Source: Dehalobacterium sp040766325 (GTDB lineage Bacteria; Bacillota; Dehalobacteriia; Dehalobacteriales; Dehalobacteriaceae). From it: DNA of 64,000 bases. Numbering within the stretch: the first letter of the stretch is position 1; each line of letters begins with the position of its first letter. The notes below the pieces were generated by a model that ran no database searches, was not told where the DNA came from, and worked only from the letters and a program-made list of their open reading frames with translations. Shown piece after piece: positions 56,276-64,000 of this stretch. The stretch covers positions 88,259-152,258 of the forward strand of contig JAXGQR010000007.1 of NCBI GenBank assembly GCA_040766325.1, written 5' to 3'. A program made the translations under genes and the position numbers.

Positions 56276-57943
56276 CTATGCCGTTTTTTCGTCCATTTTC
56301 TGAAAATCTATTGCTCCGATGCAATTGTAAATGATTCGAATTCGCTGGGTTCGAACACCGTCTACCTTTTCAGCCTTATACACGATTATCTTCTCGATGA
56401 AGTCCCGAATAATTTCAGCACTTAACTCTGTAATTTCCGTGTACTTGCGTACGATTTTGAGGAAACGGTCAATGTTCAGATTCTCCTCCTTTGCGGCATC
56501 TAGCGTCTGTTTCAATACCGTGGCTCTCTCCACGAGGCTTCTCTGTTCGGCTTCATAGTCCGATGACATTTTGTAGTAACGTTCCTCCGAAATTCTCTCC
56601 ATTACACGGTCTTCATACAGTTTCCTCAGGATTTTATCCAGTGTGGAAATTCTCACCTGTCCCTGCTCATATTCCTTCTGTGCCATGCGCAGGTCTTCAG
56701 CAATCCGCCTTTCTGAACTTTTCGTGGCGGCTGTGATGAAATCTCGCTCGTGTTCCTTCACAAAGGTTATGACCTGCTGCAAATCATCAAGTACCAGTTC
56801 CTCAATTATCACATTGCGTATTTGGTGCGAACTGCACAGACCCTTCTTTTTACGATATGTAGCACAGACGAAGTATTCCTTGTCATGCGTCCAGCCATTG
56901 GCTCTGACCTGATACAACTTGGCACCACAGTCCGCACAGAACATCATGCCGGAAAATACACCCATTTCACCCATGCGAGACGGCCTGCGTTTACCGTCTC
57001 GTATTTTCTGGACGGTTTCCCAGACGTGTTCGTCGATGATGGCTTCATGTGTGTTTTCAAACACCATCCATTCTTCGGGATTGTTCCAAATCTTTTCCTT
57101 GCTCTTGTAAGATTTTTTGCGAGTCTTGAAGTTCACCGTGTGTCCCAGATACTCGACTTTTGCGAGAATGTCTGCTACTGTACGCGCTGACCATGCATAA
57201 GGCGTTTCAGTCTGCTTGGCGGGAGTCTTAATGCCCATACTGTTCAGGTGAACCGTCGGTGTTTCAATTTGATTCTTCTCAAGGCTTTTCGATATCTGCG
57301 TGGGTCCGAAGCCCTCCATACACATTTTGAAAATCGCCCTGACCACCTCAGCGGCTTTTTCGTCCACTATCCAGCGCATTTTGTCCTCCGGGTCTTTTAT
57401 GTATCCGTAGGGCGGATTGGTGCAGAGTGGCTTACCGGACTCTCCCTTAGCTTTGAACACAGCACGTATTTTCTTGCTAGTATCCTTGGCATACCATTCG
57501 TTTATGATGTTCAAAAAAGGAGTAAAATCACTTTCCTGCTGGTTTGCGCTGTCCACGCCGTTGTTGACGGCAATGAAGCGCACATCGGCATTGGGGAATG
57601 CGACTTCGGTGTAATAGCCGACCTTCAGATAATCTCGCCCCAGTCTCGACATGTCTTTTACAATAATCGTGCCGATTCGGCCTTCGTCCATTTCGGCTAT
57701 CATACGCTGGAAATCCGGTCTTTCAAAGTTCGTTCCACTGTATCCATCATCTACATAAAATTCTGTGTTGAGGAAACCGTTGTCATCCGCATACTTCTTT
57801 AAAATAGCCTTCTGGTTCACAATCGAATTGCTGTCTCCCGCAAGCTCGTCGTCACGGGATAATCTGCAGTAAAGAGCCGTGACTTTTGTTGTGTCTATAG
57901 CCTTGGTTTGTGTGTGCTTGCCACTTGTAAACTGTCTATACAT
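56276..57943 (-). CDS. large serine recombinase (TnpX/integrase type)
   Basis: The 555-residue protein has the resolvase domain with catalytic Ser29 in LYCRLSRDDE and DMSRLGRDYLKVGYY. A recombinase domain (about 195-300) follows, then a zinc ribbon (CADCGAKLYQVRANGWTHDK) and a coiled coil. It inserts and excises the element between att sites. It is the outermost gene, 36 bases from the chromosomal fragment, as expected for an integrase next to the attachment site. GAGGATGATTAA precedes ATG 57943. Confidence 0.95.
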   Translation of the reverse strand: MYRQFTSGKHTQTKAIDTTKVTALYCRLSRDDELAGDSNSIVNQKAILKKYADDNGFLNTEFYVDDGYSGTNFERPDFQRMIAEMDEGRIGTIIVKDMSRLGRDYLKVGYYTEVAFPNADVRFIAVNNGVDSANQQESDFTPFLNIINEWYAKDTSKKIRAVFKAKGESGKPLCTNPPYGYIKDPEDKMRWIVDEKAAEVVRAIFKMCMEGFGPTQISKSLEKNQIETPTVHLNSMGIKTPAKQTETPYAWSARTVADILAKVEYLGHTVNFKTRKKSYKSKEKIWNNPEEWMVFENTHEAIIDEHVWETVQKIRDGKRRPSRMGEMGVFSGMMFCADCGAKLYQVRANGWTHDKEYFVCATYRKKKGLCSSHQIRNVIIEELVLDDLQQVITFVKEHERDFITAATKSSERRIAEDLRMAQKEYEQGQVRISTLDKILRKLYEDRVMERISEERYYKMSSDYEAEQRSLVERATVLKQTLDAAKEENLNIDRFLKIVRKYTEITELSAEIIRDFIEKIIVYKAEKVDGVRTQRIRIIYNCIGAIDFQKMDEKTA

Positions 57944-58000
57944 TTAATCATCCTCCGTTTCCGACAGTCTTCAAGCGTAGGCAGCATGTATATTACCGTA

Positions 58001-58204
58001 CTATTTCGAAGAAGTCGAGTCGATTTTCGGGCATAAACCTGAACTATCGGATAACTTTATTCGGCAGTTTGCATCCGATGTAACTAGCCGCATAATCTTG
58101 TCATACACCGTTTCTTTTGCCGTATCGCTTACCAATGATTCCACAACATAGACGGTGCCGCCTATGGTTTTGCGTGTAATACGGCTATTCGGGTTTCTGT
58201 CCAT
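58001..58204 (-). CDS. TnpW family transposon protein
   Basis: The protein of about 67 residues starts MDRNPNSRITRKTIGGTVYV, then SDTAKETVYDKIMRLVTSD, matching the small TnpW proteins of Tn4451-like elements. GGGAGGTGA precedes ATG 58204. The C-terminal 20 residues extend beyond the usual family length. It may act with the recombinase, next to which it lies. Confidence 0.75.
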   Translation of the reverse strand: MDRNPNSRITRKTIGGTVYVVESLVSDTAKETVYDKIMRLVTSDANCRIKLSDSSGLCPKIDSTSSK

Positions 58205-58278
58205 AAGCGTCACCTCCCGTCTATGCTATGGTTTGCGGTACTGAGCCTGAGTACCAGACCCAGCGCCGCGCCCTGCTG

Positions 58279-59193
58279 TTATTCTGTCATTTGGAGAACC
58301 TTGATTGCCTCAGAGCGAATCAGGCAGCCATCCAGCGTTTCCATACCGAAGTATCCGATCTTATCGGCAAAGGAATATTTCTCGTGCAGTGCCCGGATGG
58401 ATAGCGGCTGACGCTGGACAACCCAGTAATACTTGAAATCACCGAACACGACGGGTTTTGCACCGCTCTCCGCAGAGGGCATATGGTTCGAGATAACCAC
58501 AGGTTTGCCGAGCAGTGTGTCTGCCGCACCGCGCCAGAGATAGTTGTTTGTGCTGTCCTTGAGTTCACGTAAGGCCAGCGCCGTCTTGTCATTCATGACC
58601 CATATTGCATTGGAACGGTATTCCGGTTTCAGCGAAAAGTATAGCTTGTGAATTTCATCAAAGGCGATATCCGTTGCAGAAGCCGCTGTAACGCCCACAT
58701 CCGCACCCTCTGTGGCGTGCAGGACGCCCTTGGGCTTGCCAATTCCATCACCGTTGAGGAATGCATCCTCCTCCGCTTTGCCGAAGATACGAGCAAAGTC
58801 GCGAGTCAGATAGTCCGAGATGTTGAATCCCGTGTCGTGAACGAAATTGCTGTCCAAAACCGAGATGCAAGCGAGTTTATGTTCGCCCAGCGCGATTCTT
58901 TTTGCTGTCAGTTCTGCCTCGGGCACCGCCCCACCTTCGCCAACCCAGTCCGCATCTACAGGCGTGTCCGATGTAATGATTTTACCGCCACTCGTTGTCG
59001 CTCTCACGAATGTAGCCATTCTACGGAACAGGTTTTCTTTCGCCAATGCTGCCGCATATTTTTCTGCCGATGCTTCGGGCAAAAAGTATGATCCATTAGC
59101 AAGATTGGCACCTTCTTTGAGAACGCTACCATCCGTATTTTTGCTTCTCATGCTGTTCCAGAATGCTCTGGAATACGTTTCAGTTGTTAACAT
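58279..59193 (-). CDS. HK97-fold phage major capsid protein
   Basis: The protein of about 304 residues starts at ATG 59193 (LTTETYSRAFWNSM) behind AGGAGG. GGKIITSDTPVDADWVGEGG and AEEDAFLNGDGIGKPKG, then LLGKPVVISNHMPS, are blocks of the HK97-type coat protein. There is no long N-terminal scaffold (delta) domain. No portal, terminase, protease or tail gene lies within the seen part of the element. It could be a capsid-forming satellite, a remnant, or part of a phage that continues beyond the window. Confidence 0.9.
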   Translation of the reverse strand: MLTTETYSRAFWNSMRSKNTDGSVLKEGANLANGSYFLPEASAEKYAAALAKENLFRRMATFVRATTSGGKIITSDTPVDADWVGEGGAVPEAELTAKRIALGEHKLACISVLDSNFVHDTGFNISDYLTRDFARIFGKAEEDAFLNGDGIGKPKGVLHATEGADVGVTAASATDIAFDEIHKLYFSLKPEYRSNAIWVMNDKTALALRELKDSTNNYLWRGAADTLLGKPVVISNHMPSAESGAKPVVFGDFKYYWVVQRQPLSIRALHEKYSFADKIGYFGMETLDGCLIRSEAIKVLQMTE

Positions 59194-59494
59194 AGTTGTT
59201 ATCCTCCTAAATTTTGTTTGAATTCGGGGCATATACCCCGTTTGAAACCGCGATTTCTTACGCGTTGCCCCACGCCGCTGTCCGCTTTAAAAAGCTGTAG
59301 AGATTCTGATACCCCCACCCCATGGTTTTTTTATGTGGGTCACAGTGACGCATTCGTCGGAATGTCATGTCCACACAAGCATAGGCACCACCTCCTTAAC
59401 ATCTTGGGGACACTTGTGGCAGGTTTTTATGGTTGTTTTCTAAAGTTGTTTTCCTATAGGAAATAATCATAATTTCTTGCCACATATTGCCGCA
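59194..59494. other. stretch between capsid and primase genes
   Basis: No firm gene. A 36-codon minus frame (59258-59368, MTFRRMRHCDPHKKTMGWGY) is possible but lacks a close ribosome site. An AAGGAGG near 59395 precedes only very short frames. Confidence 0.4.
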
Positions 59495-61810
59495 TCATAA
59501 ATACGTCTTTTTCAGCCTGTAACCGATGAGCAGTGTGGTCTTGTCTCCACCACCGGCAGGGCGCTTGCGAAGCACGGTGCCGAAGGAGCGCAGCGCTTGA
59601 TTGAAGTTACGATTGCTCTCCGGGTAGCAACCATTGACAGCACACCATTCTCGGTAGGCAGCGTACAACTCGGCGGTCTTTACATCGGCATCACCCCGCT
59701 CTTCAAGGCATTCATCCGCGAAAAGTTGGATCTTATTGCTGTCGTGGGAATACTCGTTTGTCGCGTCGATGACCGATTGTGGCAAGGTAAAGCCCTCCTC
59801 GCGCAGCATAATGTAACCTTGAAGCAGCCAGTTGAGGATGGCGCTCTGCGTCTCCGGCTTGCCGAACTCTGATTTCAACGTCTTATCCTGCTCCCATTCC
59901 TCAAAATGCCTGTCAAAAGGAACTATCAGTACACGCCCGCTGGTGAACAGCGTCATGTCGTTGATGACAGGCAGATAGTTGGTGTTGATATACAGCTTAA
60001 ACTGCGGAGCAAAATCGAAAGAGTTTTCATGCAGAAAACGCGCATTTAAGGTGTCGTTGCCCGTCATGCTTTTTACCTGCGCGGCATTGAGCAATAAGCC
60101 GCGGCTCGGCTCAGAGATGTTGGCAAAGCGCACACCTGCCAGTCTTGCGACATCCTCGCTGGGATTTGAGCTGTTGCTGTACTGCTTGAGCGCGATGGTC
60201 TCCGGGCGCACCGCCTTTCCGTAATCTCCGAACACACGCAGGATGCTCTCCATCAAGGTACCTTTACCGTTTCTGGTTGTCTCGCCGTAGAGGAAGAACA
60301 TGCACTCGAAGCGGGTATCCCCACTTACCGCGTAGCCGAGGGCCTTTTGCAGGAATTTCGCCTTTTCCTTATCACCGCTCATAATCTCATCAATGAAGCT
60401 GGTAAAGCGTGGACACACGGCGTTTGGGTCATATTTCACAGGTGCAATTTTTGTGAGCCTATCCTCCGGAGTGTGGTCGCGGAACTGCATGGTGCGTAAA
60501 TCCAGTGTGCCGTTATTACAGTTGAATAGGTATCGGTCAGTATCGAATTCCTCCATCGAAATGGGGTACACGCTCTGTGCATCACTCAAAACCGTAATCC
60601 TTGTGCTTCGAAGCTGCCACTTAGCGCAATATTTGATGTAGTCTTTTCGCTTATGCTCATCATGAATGCTGAGCGCGTATGTCATCAGAGCGTCCGAGAG
60701 ATCTTTGCACAGTTCCATCACCTTGAGAGCCGCCATGTCGGTGACCCAGCGGGTGCCGTCATAGACGTACCAGACCTTCCGCTCCGGTACATATCTTGCG
60801 CATGACTTGTAGACATCCGCGAAGAGCCTGCCTGCGCCGTTGTCCGACCAGCCGTAGCGCCGGTTGCTGTCCGGCTTCAGTTCTGCCAACCTCGGTGCGA
60901 GAATACCGAAGTCCTCATTTGCATCGGTGTGCATGACTGGCTGATATGTGGAAGAACAGAGAGATACTGCTTTTTCAAGGGTAATTTGTCCATAAGTCGA
61001 GCCACTCTGTGGTCTGTCCCACTTGTCACGGTAAAGCCCTGAGTGCTGGAACAGCCTGTCCATTTGTGCTATGTCCCTGCCACACCAGAACGCAAGGTGG
61101 GAGCAGAAAGCAAGGTCGGCTTCACTCTGCGACGGGTATCCGCTGATATCGCCCTCCCAGAGCTTTGCAAATGCTACACCGTTTTTTGCCGCTTTCGCCT
61201 TCTCAATGACAATGTCATCCGAAAGGTAGGAGGCTGTCACGGCGGGCTGTTCGTCCCTTGGTTTTATATTACGAAGCATAAAGGTATCGAGGAGCGTTTG
61301 TAGCTGCGCCCCCGCTTCAATGACATCGCCCTGCTGATAAACATTCCCGGTGACAGTAACGAATTTATTTGTCGCACCGTACACATACACCTCAACGCCG
61401 AGTTTGGCGTTGTTGATGTAATATTTCGCGCTATCGTACTGAAAGCCGCTTGCCTTGAAGATGACACGCAGACCAGTTCCAGAGGGGCTAATCTCGATGT
61501 AGCAGCCTGTAAATATTTCTGCGATGGATTGCCCGATAGCGGTCAGAGTACCATCTGTATTTACACAGTGATCAACGTCCACTGCACTGAAACCACGGAA
61601 AATACCAAGCCCCAGACCGTCGTAATGACTTACTGCTGCGACAGCGTCGGAGTAGTTTGAAAAGGTATGTTCATTATTTGATTGCGCCCGCTTGCCGCTG
61701 ATTTGATATGGCACCTTACCCGGTTTTGTCTTTCCTTTACGCGCTTCATATTTCCACACACAGAATTTTCCGTTGTCGCGCAGTTCCTTTGGCAGATTGT
61801 CGTATTGCAC
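59495..61810 (-). CDS. P4-family phage/plasmid primase-helicase
   Basis: The 771-residue protein has an N-terminal primase-polymerase-like region (FSAVDVDHCVNTDG, then YIEISPSGTGLRVIFKAS), a central D5_N-like domain, and a superfamily 3 helicase (FFLYGETTRNGKGTLMESIL is its Walker A) with a C-terminal winged-helix domain. It starts DNA replication of the element. Translation starts at GTG 61810 behind GAAGGAAG. With the recombinase it suggests that the element replicates after excision. Confidence 0.92.
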   Translation of the reverse strand: MQYDNLPKELRDNGKFCVWKYEARKGKTKPGKVPYQISGKRAQSNNEHTFSNYSDAVAAVSHYDGLGLGIFRGFSAVDVDHCVNTDGTLTAIGQSIAEIFTGCYIEISPSGTGLRVIFKASGFQYDSAKYYINNAKLGVEVYVYGATNKFVTVTGNVYQQGDVIEAGAQLQTLLDTFMLRNIKPRDEQPAVTASYLSDDIVIEKAKAAKNGVAFAKLWEGDISGYPSQSEADLAFCSHLAFWCGRDIAQMDRLFQHSGLYRDKWDRPQSGSTYGQITLEKAVSLCSSTYQPVMHTDANEDFGILAPRLAELKPDSNRRYGWSDNGAGRLFADVYKSCARYVPERKVWYVYDGTRWVTDMAALKVMELCKDLSDALMTYALSIHDEHKRKDYIKYCAKWQLRSTRITVLSDAQSVYPISMEEFDTDRYLFNCNNGTLDLRTMQFRDHTPEDRLTKIAPVKYDPNAVCPRFTSFIDEIMSGDKEKAKFLQKALGYAVSGDTRFECMFFLYGETTRNGKGTLMESILRVFGDYGKAVRPETIALKQYSNSSNPSEDVARLAGVRFANISEPSRGLLLNAAQVKSMTGNDTLNARFLHENSFDFAPQFKLYINTNYLPVINDMTLFTSGRVLIVPFDRHFEEWEQDKTLKSEFGKPETQSAILNWLLQGYIMLREEGFTLPQSVIDATNEYSHDSNKIQLFADECLEERGDADVKTAELYAAYREWCAVNGCYPESNRNFNQALRSFGTVLRKRPAGGGDKTTLLIGYRLKKTYL

Positions 61811-62141
61811 TCTTTCACTTCCTTCTGGGGTTTGTATTTTTGTTGACTCTCGCTATGCGGATAAAAACAGGTTGTTTGATGGAGCGTTTTGCATATTCCT
61901 TATGTGCTATAGTAATTTTCTGCTTCTCGCTATACGGAGATTTAAACGCTGTTTTATACACCCCATATTTGAAAATCTTTTTTCTCCAGCGGGAAAGGAT
62001 GGTTTCTGTGCACCGTTCTCCAGATAACAAGGTAAAAAGTGCACCCACCGTAGTCTCATAATCCGAAAAGAGACAAAAAAATACGGCGCCCGCTGTTTTG
62101 CGGATGCCGTAGTGATATATAACCAAGCGAATCAAGCATAA
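61811..62141. other. divergent intergenic region of the element
   Basis: No supported gene. TACGGC/GCCGTA around 62082-62112 can form a hairpin with an inner GC stem, perhaps a terminator. The promoter of the minus-strand unit should lie here. Confidence 0.4.
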
Positions 62142-62204
62142 TTTGAAAATTATTTTCGAATTCACATGTTATTTGTTGTAAACTTGAAGATTTCCTGCTA
62201 TAAT
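62142..62204 (+). promoter_or_regulatory. promoter and palindrome before the HTH gene
   Basis: TTGTAA (62176-62181), 17 bases, then TATAAT (62199-62204) is a good sigma-A promoter. Upstream, TTTGAAAATTATTTTCGAA (62142-62160) is a near-perfect palindrome that could be the operator of the HTH protein. Confidence 0.7.
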
Positions 62205-62233
62205 GAGTGCAATATAATTGTGAGGTGGCAACA

Positions 62234-62470
62234 ATGCTGGTTGTAAGCTATAAAAAGCTATGGAAATTATTGATAGACCGCGATATGAATAAACAGGATT
62301 TGCAGGTGCTGGCAAAAATCAGCCCGTCCTCCGTGGCGAAACTGTCTAAGCACCAGAATGTCAGCATGGATGTACTTCTTAAAATATGCTCAGCACTACG
62401 AGTCAATGTGGAAGATATAATGGAATTCGTCTCTGGTGAGGATAAACGAGAGGAAGGTACTACGAAATGA
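62234..62470 (+). CDS. Cro/C1-type HTH regulator (YozG-like)
   Basis: The 78-residue protein starts at ATG 62234, 6 bases after GAGGTG. The upstream GTG at 62207 would precede the expected transcript start. The helix-turn-helix covers MNKQDLQVLAKISPSSVAKL and SMDVLLKICSALRVNVEDIM. The stop overlaps the methyltransferase start (ATGA), so the two are coupled. Such regulators often time expression of the modification enzyme. Confidence 0.88.
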   Translation: MLVVSYKKLWKLLIDRDMNKQDLQVLAKISPSSVAKLSKHQNVSMDVLLKICSALRVNVEDIMEFVSGEDKREEGTTK

Positions 62471-64000
62471 CAGACAATCAAAAGAAATTAATGAATATAC
62501 TCCGTGAGATGTTTCAATTTGACCAAGCAGATCTCGATTTTGGTATTTATCGCATTATGCGTATGAAACGCGATGAAATCAATAGATTCATTGAGGATGA
62601 ACTACCCGCTAAAATTACAGTGGGTTTACGCGAACTTGCGGAATTAGATATATCTGCCGAGGTTGCTGCAATTGACAAACAAATTGCAGATACAAAAGCC
62701 GCGCCCCTATCTGAGGCAATAAAAACAGCTGCTATTGCTGAGCTTGAAGAAAAGAAAAAGTCTCTTGCTGCTAGAAATGACATTACTGCTGTAGAAGCTG
62801 ATGTTTATAACCACCTGACAAACTTCTTCTCCCGCTATTACGACGATGGCGATTTTATATCTCAGCGTCGCTATAAGGATGGTGTGTATGCTATTCCTTA
62901 CGAAGGTGAGGAAGTAAAACTGCATTGGGCAAATGCTGATCAGTATTACGTTAAGACCAGCGAATATTTTAAAGATTATACTTTCAAAACAATGTATGGT
63001 GAAACCGTCCACTTCAAGCTCATCGAAGCAGAAACTGAGATGGACAATAATAAAGCAAAAGAAAAACGCTTCTTTCAGCTTTATACTGAAAAACCGTTTG
63101 AAGTGATTGATGGCGAACTTTTTATTTACGTTGAATACAAAGCTTCAGAATATAGTGGCAAAACAGCGCAGGCACGGCACATAACAGATATTGTAGAGGC
63201 TTTTGCAGCTGTGCAAACGCAACCGGAATATATACCATTCGCTTCTATTATGACGTTGACTGACAATAAGACATTGCTCGAACGACACCTCAATCGCTAC
63301 ACTGCGCGCAATACATATGACTACTTCATACACAAGGATTTAGGTAAGTTCCTGCGCCGCGAGCTTGACTTCTACATTAAGAATGAAGTTATTTATCTTG
63401 ACGATATTGATGAGCAGGATGAAGCAAAAACGAAAGAATACCTGACAAAAGCAAAGGTCATTCGCAAAATTGCGCGTAAGATTATCACTTTTCTTGCTCA
63501 GATTGAGGATTTTCAAAAGAAATTATATCTGAAAAAGAAATTCGTTGTTGAGACGAATTATTGCATTACGCTTGATCGTGTTCCGGACTCCATGTATCCC
63601 GAAATCGCCGCGAATGATGCTCAGCGTGAGGAATGGGTGCGCCTATTTGCCATTGACGAAATAGAAGCCACCGATGGCGATCTTGTAAATGCTGCCACAG
63701 TAGGTTACTCTGCACCCCTCACTGTCGAATTTTTAAAGCAGAATCCTTTCCTTGTCTTAGATACAGCTTTTTTCAGTAATGAATTTAAAGAACGTCTTGT
63801 TGCCAGCATTGATAATTTGGATGAAAAGCTGGATGGTTTGTTGATACATAGCGAAAATTTTCAAGCGTTGGAGTTTTTGAAAGTTAAATATAGAGGCAGA
63901 ATTTCAGGGCTATATGCTGATCCACCCTACAATACTAATGCAACTGAAATCCTGTATAAAAACGGATACAAAGATTCTTCTTGGATAAGTATGATTGTTG
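62467..64000 (+). CDS. DNA methyltransferase, type III Mod-like, cut by window edge
   Basis: The frame is open from ATG 62467 to the window end (511 codons). A long N-terminal region (QFDQADLDFGIYRIMRMKRD and onward) precedes the amino-methyltransferase motif IV ADPPYNTN at Asp485. Motif IV before the SAM motif is the order of beta-class enzymes, including type III Mod subunits. The family N-terminus of 480 residues is unusually long. The rest, and a possible restriction subunit, lie beyond the window. It may protect the element or form a defence system with the next gene. Confidence 0.85.
   Translation, partial: MTDNQKKLMNILREMFQFDQADLDFGIYRIMRMKRDEINRFIEDELPAKITVGLRELAELDISAEVAAIDKQIADTKAAPLSEAIKTAAIAELEEKKKSLAARNDITAVEADVYNHLTNFFSRYYDDGDFISQRRYKDGVYAIPYEGEEVKLHWANADQYYVKTSEYFKDYTFKTMYGETVHFKLIEAETEMDNNKAKEKRFFQLYTEKPFEVIDGELFIYVEYKASEYSGKTAQARHITDIVEAFAAVQTQPEYIPFASIMTLTDNKTLLERHLNRYTARNTYDYFIHKDLGKFLRRELDFYIKNEVIYLDDIDEQDEAKTKEYLTKAKVIRKIARKIITFLAQIEDFQKKLYLKKKFVVETNYCITLDRVPDSMYPEIAANDAQREEWVRLFAIDEIEATDGDLVNAATVGYSAPLTVEFLKQNPFLVLDTAFFSNEFKERLVASIDNLDEKLDGLLIHSENFQALEFLKVKYRGRISGLYADPPYNTNATEILYKNGYKDSSWISMIV

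Larger units (their letters stand above)
56240..64000. mobile_element. integrated element with serine recombinase, left end in window
   Basis: From about 56240 the gene set changes to recombinase, TnpW, capsid protein, P4-type primase, HTH regulator and DNA methyltransferase. The left boundary lies between the arylsulfotransferase-like fragment and the recombinase stop at 56276. The sequence is less AT-rich than the flanks. The right boundary is outside the window. Large serine recombinase and TnpW are typical of Tn4451-like or phage-like integrative elements. Confidence 0.8.

Noticed and set aside
56750..57802. Long plus-strand frames opposite the serine recombinase
   Set aside because: The recombinase frame on the minus strand has full domain content; these are shadows.
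61815..62165. 116-codon minus frame between primase and HTH gene
   Set aside because: No ribosome site, a composition like noncoding DNA, and overlap with a hairpin and the divergent promoter region.

Overview
The window looks like a chromosomal segment of an anaerobic, low-to-moderate GC Gram-positive bacterium, most likely a Clostridia-class Bacillota of Peptococcaceae or acetogen type. The reasons are strong Shine-Dalgarno sites, an acsA/acuABC locus arranged as in Bacillus, glycine-reductase-type selenoproteins, a glycyl radical enzyme, MtaA/UroD-type methyltransferase homologues and a molybdopterin oxidoreductase. Three in-frame UGA codons in two genes that otherwise read through imply that the organism decodes selenocysteine. 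The genus assignment is inference.

Layout. 0-7 kb: a partial AAA+ ATPase, acsA, divergent acuABC and a TauE-type exporter. 7-13 kb: an MFS carrier, a His-rich CopB-type ATPase, a DUF3786 protein, a sugar O-acetyltransferase and a radical SAM protein. 13-17.3 kb: a GrdB-like selenoprotein, its GrdE-like partner and a DASS anion transporter. 17.4-18.2 kb: a decayed copy of the start of the 24.5 kb flavoprotein gene with its leader. 18.2-25.9 kb: two UroD/MtaA-like proteins, a DmsB-like ferredoxin, a molybdopterin oxidoreductase and an FAD oxidoreductase in one minus-strand unit, a divergent TetR regulator, then a tiny TOBE/molbindin gene with two in-frame UGAs. 25.9-29.2 kb: LigD and Ku. 29.3-34.1 kb: a membrane protease-like gene, a cupredoxin lipoprotein, tRNA-Pro, trmL, a methyltransferase, an MFS carrier and a nitroreductase. 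34.1-39.3 kb: a CoA-transferase and an MFS carrier fused to a FixX-like ferredoxin, with a sigma-54 promoter and a divergent sigma-54 activator. 39.3-46.3 kb: DNA repair genes (SRAP, dinB, sbcC, sbcD); dinB sits between inverted repeats. 46.5-55.7 kb: a glycyl radical enzyme, MATE, carB and small genes. From about 56.24 kb to the right edge: an integrated element with a large serine recombinase, TnpW, an HK97 capsid protein, a P4-type primase, an HTH regulator and a DNA methyltransferase cut by the window edge. It interrupts what looks like an arylsulfotransferase gene.

Many otherwise conserved genes (acuA, two transporter or enzyme genes near 7 and 12 kb, grdE, ku, the 29.5 kb gene, the SRAP gene, dinB) carry single-base shifts, mostly in short homopolymers. 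I think sequencing or assembly error is the likeliest cause, so these entries give the full span of the intended gene. The most unusual items are the two-UGA TOBE protein, the GrdE/GrdB-like pair that seems to lack key cysteines of the glycine reductase family, the MFS-ferredoxin fusion, and the duplicated leader hairpin with compensatory base changes.
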